Shown piece by piece: positions 59,543 through 64,000 of a DNA stretch of 64,000 nt (positions are counted from its first letter, which is position 1; each line of letters opens with the position of its first letter). The position numbers were made by a program, and so were the translations under genes. The stretch is taken from positions 7,378,001 through 7,442,000 of the forward strand of contig NC_134983.1 in NCBI RefSeq assembly GCF_050947335.1. Reading direction: 5' to 3'. This DNA is from Megachile rotundata. Its lineage: Eukaryota; Arthropoda; Insecta; Hymenoptera; Megachilidae. The notes under the pieces are model-generated. The model made no database searches, was not told the DNA's origin, and saw nothing but the letters and a program-made list of their open reading frames with translations.

Positions 59543-59758
59543 ACAGAGTGTTCCACTTAACACAAGTAAGAAAAATTACACAGTTTGATTAAAAAATAAG
59601 AGTGCATTCGTATTTTTCAGGTACGTCATTTCTTAAAAATAATAAAATCACAAAAAGCAAATACTATGTCACTAAACTTTACTTTTAACATTTTATTTCT
59701 ACAGCTTCTGAAATTCGAGATATAACTCGACCTTGATACGCGAAGCATCCTGTATAAT
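59543..59758. mobile_element. Decayed MITE with ACAGRGTG-like ends
   Basis: ACAGAGTGTTCCACTTAACA on the left and CGAAGCATCCTGTATAAT on the right resemble a degraded pair of the ACAGGGTG-terminated type. The matching is short and imperfect. Confidence 0.35.
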
Positions 59759-60559
59759 ACGTAAAAAGAAAAAATTTATTCGAAAATAAACTGAATTATA
59801 CCGAAACAGCGTCAACCGAGGTAGCGTTAAAAGGGGTGTTTTACTGTATTCGTTTATTACACCTCGCAATCGTGAGCAGACTAAGCCTAAGCTCTTTTTA
59901 CCGTGTGAGTCATATTTTTTTTTAATTTACAGGCCAACAGCTGAGTCTTTTGTTCTCTTTTTTTCCCCCAAAAAATCTTGCTTTTAAAAATGACTGCGCA
60001 TTCAGGTGGTCCTAAGCGGGTTAATAAAATTTCTTTTTATTTATTATCCTCGAATCTGCGTGAAAGCATGATTTGCTTGACTCTATCATCATCTTAAAAG
60101 TTGTGATGAACAATCCATTAACGAAATCGTAGACGTTTATGTATTCCGGCATGATATTATCGTAAACGAATATTTTAAAAAGCGAACGAACAAATCCGTA
60201 ATATATGGCTACTGTTCTTGGCCCCTCGTATAATTTTATACCTTTTAGCTTCAATCACGAGATTGTCGAAACGGATCGTTTTGATTTTCAAATCATTAAT
60301 TTAATTATAAACCGTTTATCTTCTTTGATCGTGAGAACGGCACGAAAAATGCGGTTTTGATATTTAAATTTTTTAACAGCAAAAATTTTATTTAATTTCT
60401 ATTTAAATTGTTTGAATATTGAATATTGATTATTGCATTTTTAAAATTTTTTAGAGGAAAATGAATTAGTTTACAGCAACGCTATTATGTATAATGGGCA
60501 TCAACGACTCTTGTTATATTGCAACGTAGCATTTGGCAACATAGGGAGAGGTTCATGTA

Positions 60560-61270
60560 GCGCTTGAAAAATTGCAAGTCTAATAATTTAAAAATTTTCT
60601 CAGTTGAAAGATTTGTGAGTTTTTATTATAAAGATTTAATTCAAGATTAAATTAAAATATTTTTAAATTTGAAAATTTCTAACTCTGAGTTTGTGATTTT
60701 GAAAATTTATAGGGTTGTACGCTTGATATTTAGCTGTATGTAAAGCGTTTTATAAACTCTTATGTAGTCCACAATTTCTGGATGTCTAAAATAATTTGTG
60801 AATTTGTAGAGTTCTAAATTTGAATATTTCTAAAATTATGAGCTGCTAAACCTTTGGTTTGACAATTTCCGATTTCAGGAATTTGTAAATTTAGAGTTTG
60901 TAATTTTGAAAATTTCTAACCTTGGGAAATTTAACCTTGGAAGTTTGAAGATTCCTACATTTCTAAATTCGATGGTACATAAATTTGTAGATTTAAAGAT
61001 TTCTAAGTTTCTAAATCTTAGAATTTTCTAAGTTCCTAAATTTTTAAGTTTCTAAATTTGTGAATTTATAACTCTGAGGATGTGTAAATTCAAAGATTTC
61101 TACATTTTAACTTCCAAAATTTCTAAAGGTCCAAATTAAAAAATTTTTACATTGGAAAATCTGTGATCTTGAAAATATACAGATTTATAACCTAAAAATG
61201 TTAAATTCAAAACTCTGAATTTCTGAAATTCGCAATTTGCGAGTTTACACATTTGAAAATTCGAGTTTTT
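60560..61270. repeat. Degenerate octamer-like tract in noc intron
   Basis: AATTTGTAAATTT/GAAAATTTCTAAC-type words, strongly diverged. It ends abruptly at a short very GC-rich block (61270-61317, containing CGCGCGGTGCCCGAGGC). Confidence 0.5.
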
Positions 61271-62097
61271 CGCGCGGTGCCCGAGGCAAGTGACTACGCG
61301 CCGCGCTAAGGCGGCATCAAATTGAACAAACGATGTTTAATGTAACCGAAGGCAAATGAGTATAAATCTAGCAAGAAAAAAGTAAAATGCGACGGCGATT
61401 CAGGTTTAGCTCATTTTTAACGCGTATCTAACTTTCCATCTGCCTATCCTCACAGTATTATATTACCGAATCGTGGTTTGATTTACGAGTGTCGTAAATC
61501 AGTGAACGTTCAAGCAGAAACTTTGCCAACACTCGGTACCCTCAAAATAGTTTACAGGAGTTAAAGCGTAAGACGCGAAATACATTCCCGTCGCGATTAA
61601 CGAAAAGTCGACAGCCAAGATTAATGTTCTGTCAAAAAGCTCTCGTCTCTCCAAGTAAGTATGTTTTTCTACATCATGGCTCCTTTTTGCAGTCGACAAC
61701 ATTGAATCACCTTTGTATTTCACAGCACAAACCTTTCGAGAGAACATTTTAGTTGCGAATTCAATAGGCCGAGACAATTTCTAGCATATAATTCGACAGG
61801 TTATTAAATGGTAAACCTTACGTAACGCACACTTCCTGTGTTACGCAAATATTCACATTCAAATCTTGTATACTTCGAAACACATTAACCCTCGAACGAC
61901 AGACTCCAGATCGATCACGACACAATAAACATACAATGATACATGGACTAAAATTAGTTAGAAAAATGTTTCAGCGTAAACACGTACTAAAAAATAATAT
62001 TTATAGTATCGTTAAAAATTTGAATATAAAATAAAATGTCTGAACCGGTCGTCCGAAAGTGACAAAAAAGAACGGGAAATAAAAACATGAGCCTAAC

Positions 62098-62160
62098 CGT
62101 AGTAGGCAGAGGTGTAAGATATTCCGGACGGAGGTACTGATTCGCGCTGGAAGTCAGCAT
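62098..62160 (-). CDS. noc: noc exon 1 (coding part, 21 codons)
   Basis: Reading the minus strand, the ATG at 62160-62158 opens MLTSSANQYLRPEYLTPLPTT, the conserved N-terminus of Noc-type proteins. The next bases are a GT donor (62097-62096, GTTAGG). Splicing to the acceptor CTAATTTCAG at 51861 gives PLPTT-LDAKKSPLALLAQ with no phase shift. The frame is open for 33 codons upstream of this ATG but contains no other ATG, so this is the first usable start. The exon is far too short for ORF finders and would easily be missed. Confidence 0.88.
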
Positions 62161-62660
62161 CGTAAAGAAAAATGTTCGCCCTGTTCCTTCTGCGCCAACT
62201 TCCCTCGTAACAGATAACACTGTGATCACTCGCGACAACAGATCACCGAGGACTGACAAATGTAACCTCGACAGATCGGAGCAAACACTGTCGTGCTATT
62301 TCTTTTATATCCGTCGTGGTGAAACAGCGAAGACGCACAGATGAGAAGCCATTTAGCTTCTAACGACGTATTCCTTGCGCGCACACACAATTCCCTTCCG
62401 ATGGACAAAAGGCACACACGTACGCACACACGCGGATACAAAGGAAAATGAACAAAAAGGAGATAGACACGGTACGCGGTGCGATATCCGCGACATTCAC
62501 CTAACACGACCGGCTTCGAATCACGACTAAAGCCACTTCGTGTACTCATCTGTCGACCGAGCCTTCCCGTTATCCCCACCACGCTATTGACGAGCATTCA
62601 GCTGACTTACCCTGCCACACCATGCTCCCTCGGAGAAGCTTACCCCATCGCTGCTCAGTC
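62161..62660 (-). promoter_or_regulatory. noc 5' UTR / proximal promoter region
   Basis: About 500 bp directly upstream of the noc start codon are richer in C+G and CpG than the flanks, with no satellite and no open frame that continues into noc with an ATG. This is what a 5' UTR plus proximal promoter would look like. No convincing initiator was identified. A TATATAAA word on the minus strand lies farther out at 62734-62727, inside a transposon relic. Confidence 0.4.
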
Positions 62661-63055
62661 GGTATAGTCGGTTCAGAGGTTATACGGTCACCTCTCGATA
62701 TAAGAGAACTTGGGTCTGAACTTTTATTTATATAGATCTTACATTCATTGATGTCGATATAGTCGGTTCAGAGGTTGTACGATCACCTCTCGATATAAGA
62801 GAACTTGGGCCTGAACTTTTGTTTGTATTTATTGATATGTCGAACGTAGAAAAGGATAGCGAGCGAAGAAACGTCCGGAGGACCGAACATAAACATATTG
62901 GTGGCACAATACTAATGCAAGAATACTTTTTTTATTTTTTACTTGCATAAACTTATAAACTTTTAACCGCATATTATTATATTTTCCTAGATATTAGGGA
63001 ATATATTGACTTGTAATTTCAAGTGTTTCGCTTATATCGAGGTCTTACTGTAGTG
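62661..63055. mobile_element. Tigger/pogo-like MITE relic with duplicated left end
   Basis: Left-end sequence TATAGTCGGTTCAGAGGTT..CACCTCTCGATATAAGAG occurs twice in direct orientation (from 62663 and 62758, offset 95 bp). The right end, CTTATATCGAGGTCTTACTG (63031-63050), is the inverse of CAGTAAGACCTCGATATAAG, a Tigger-type terminus. There is no coding capacity. It lies just outside the noc 5' region. Confidence 0.55.
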
Positions 63056-64000
63056 ATGTCCGCATACATATATGGCACCATTGTTAACAGCGTATATGGT
63101 CATATATCCGAAGAGAATTGACGTTACCTAACTCTACATTTTTTACATGTTAATAATTAATTAACATAACTGTAAAAAATCCTGAATAATTCGCAACTAT
63201 ACTTGGATGAAAAATGATTATTCAAACTTGACACAAAATTGTGTAATTTTATGATGTTGCTAAAATAAATCTGAAGTACATATAAAATGAATTGTATAAA
63301 TAATTTTTATAGCTTATTGTAGTAAAAGATAACTTTATTGTGTATTATATTCCTTGATTTTTCGATACATTTTAATTTATTTATTGCTAGTTTTATTTTA
63401 TCCGTTGTTATTGAGTTAGGGATTTATAATGTACATATATGTTATACTATTGACATTTTAACGTTGTTAAATTATTTCAAACGATGAGTTAAGGTAATAT
63501 AAATACAGATGGAACAATAACTATGATCTGAATTATTACATCGTTGGCTTAGTACATAAATACATCCATATAAAGTATTTAAAAAAAAGAATTTGAAGAT
63601 TCAATAATACTTTATATTAAATAAATGTTTATAGCATCGTATTTATTATCTTGCAAATTTTTGAAACAATTGTTCGTTTTTCCACTTCGCAAACAAGCGA
63701 CAATTTATTTTTTCCCACTTCACGCTGAATATTACGTAAACACATTTGCTTGATTTACGAAATGAAAGTTTCGATTAAAACGCGCTATACTATTTCAACG
63801 AAAAGCAATTATAGATTAAAAAAAGCGTAGAATACAAGTACTGCAATCGCTGTGAATATGTTAACAATCTCGTTCAGTTTAAATCAGAGTTTAGTGAAAA
63901 CAGGCTACAAATTACCTCAGCTATTCCCATTTTATCTTCTTGGTAGAAAAGGTAGCCGAGTAGTTGTTAGATACGAGCAGTTTCCACGGAAGAGCATTAG

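Larger units (their letters stand above)
50463..62160 (-). other. noc: noc/elbow zinc-finger gene (NET family)
   Basis: Gene-level entry. Exon 1 (62160-62098, 21 codons) and exon 2 (51860-50463) splice in phase 0 to an open frame of 486 residues. NET-family proteins (Nlz, Elbow, Noc, TLP-1) are nuclear transcriptional co-repressors with an Sp-type motif, a Groucho-binding FKPY, a Cys-rich box and one divergent C2H2 finger. In Drosophila noc and elbow act in appendage, eye, ocellar and tracheal patterning. All hallmarks are present here. Noc is preferred over Elbow because of the YLxPxYLxPLPTT-LDAKKSPLALLAQTC start, but the two paralogs are close and a tree would be needed. The 10,237-bp intron holds a dead DDE transposon, a satellite-bearing inverted-repeat element and possible enhancers. 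Confidence 0.9.

Noticed and set aside
61270..61317. Very GC-rich short block considered as a tRNA or SINE head
   Set aside because: No cloverleaf or A/B box arrangement could be drawn; left unassigned.
61987..62259. 90-codon minus-strand frame taken whole as a gene
   Set aside because: Only the 21 codons from the ATG at 62160 to the donor at 62098 are conserved noc sequence; the rest is 5' UTR and intron.

Overview
The window is AT-rich, intron-bearing animal DNA, almost certainly from an insect and most likely a hymenopteran (bee, ant or wasp). The evidence is two recognisable insect genes with canonical GT-AG introns, several TTAA-bounded piggyBac-type MITEs, Tc1/mariner and Tigger-like relics, and very large amounts of simple satellite. 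The species cannot be named from the sequence. There are no bacterial features: no operons, CRISPR arrays, rRNA or tRNA genes were seen.

Two genes point towards each other. (1) The 3' part of Tomosyn (syntaxin-binding protein 5 family) lies on the plus strand. Eight phase-consistent coding exons run from 16541 to the stop at 26009, with a probable Ser-rich linker exon at 14326-14782. They cover the linker, the C-terminal beta-propeller strands and the R-SNARE tail; the N-terminal WD40 exons are not in the window. (2) A noc/elbow-type NET zinc-finger gene lies on the minus strand. A 21-codon first exon (62160-62098) is separated by a 10.2-kb intron from a single large exon (51860-50463) with the Sp-type SPLALLAQTC motif, an FKPY Groucho-type motif, a Cys-rich box and one atypical C2H2 finger.

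Layout: 1-14325 is repeat-rich DNA with MITEs, minisatellites and a possible small Cys-rich peptide exon on the minus strand (13930-13741). 14326-26009 is Tomosyn. 26010 to about 28.3 kb is its probable 3' UTR and flank. About 28.3-50.4 kb is intergenic, dominated by satellite tracts, a degraded DDE transposon and GC-richer islands that may be regulatory. 50463-62160 is noc with a repeat-loaded intron. 62161-64000 is its 5' UTR/promoter side with a Tigger-like relic.

The most striking feature is that nearly all satellite tracts, though their sequences differ, are built from one 8-bp unit (variants of YCAAAWTT and its 16-bp dimers). Because three octamers equal eight codons and 8 is not divisible by 3, each tract reads as the same octapeptide repeat in all three frames of one strand, which produces long spurious ORFs. 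Some tracts are embedded in a terminal-inverted-repeat element present at 44.4-45.3 kb and 56.7-57.6 kb, and others are flanked by direct repeats, suggesting how they are dispersed.
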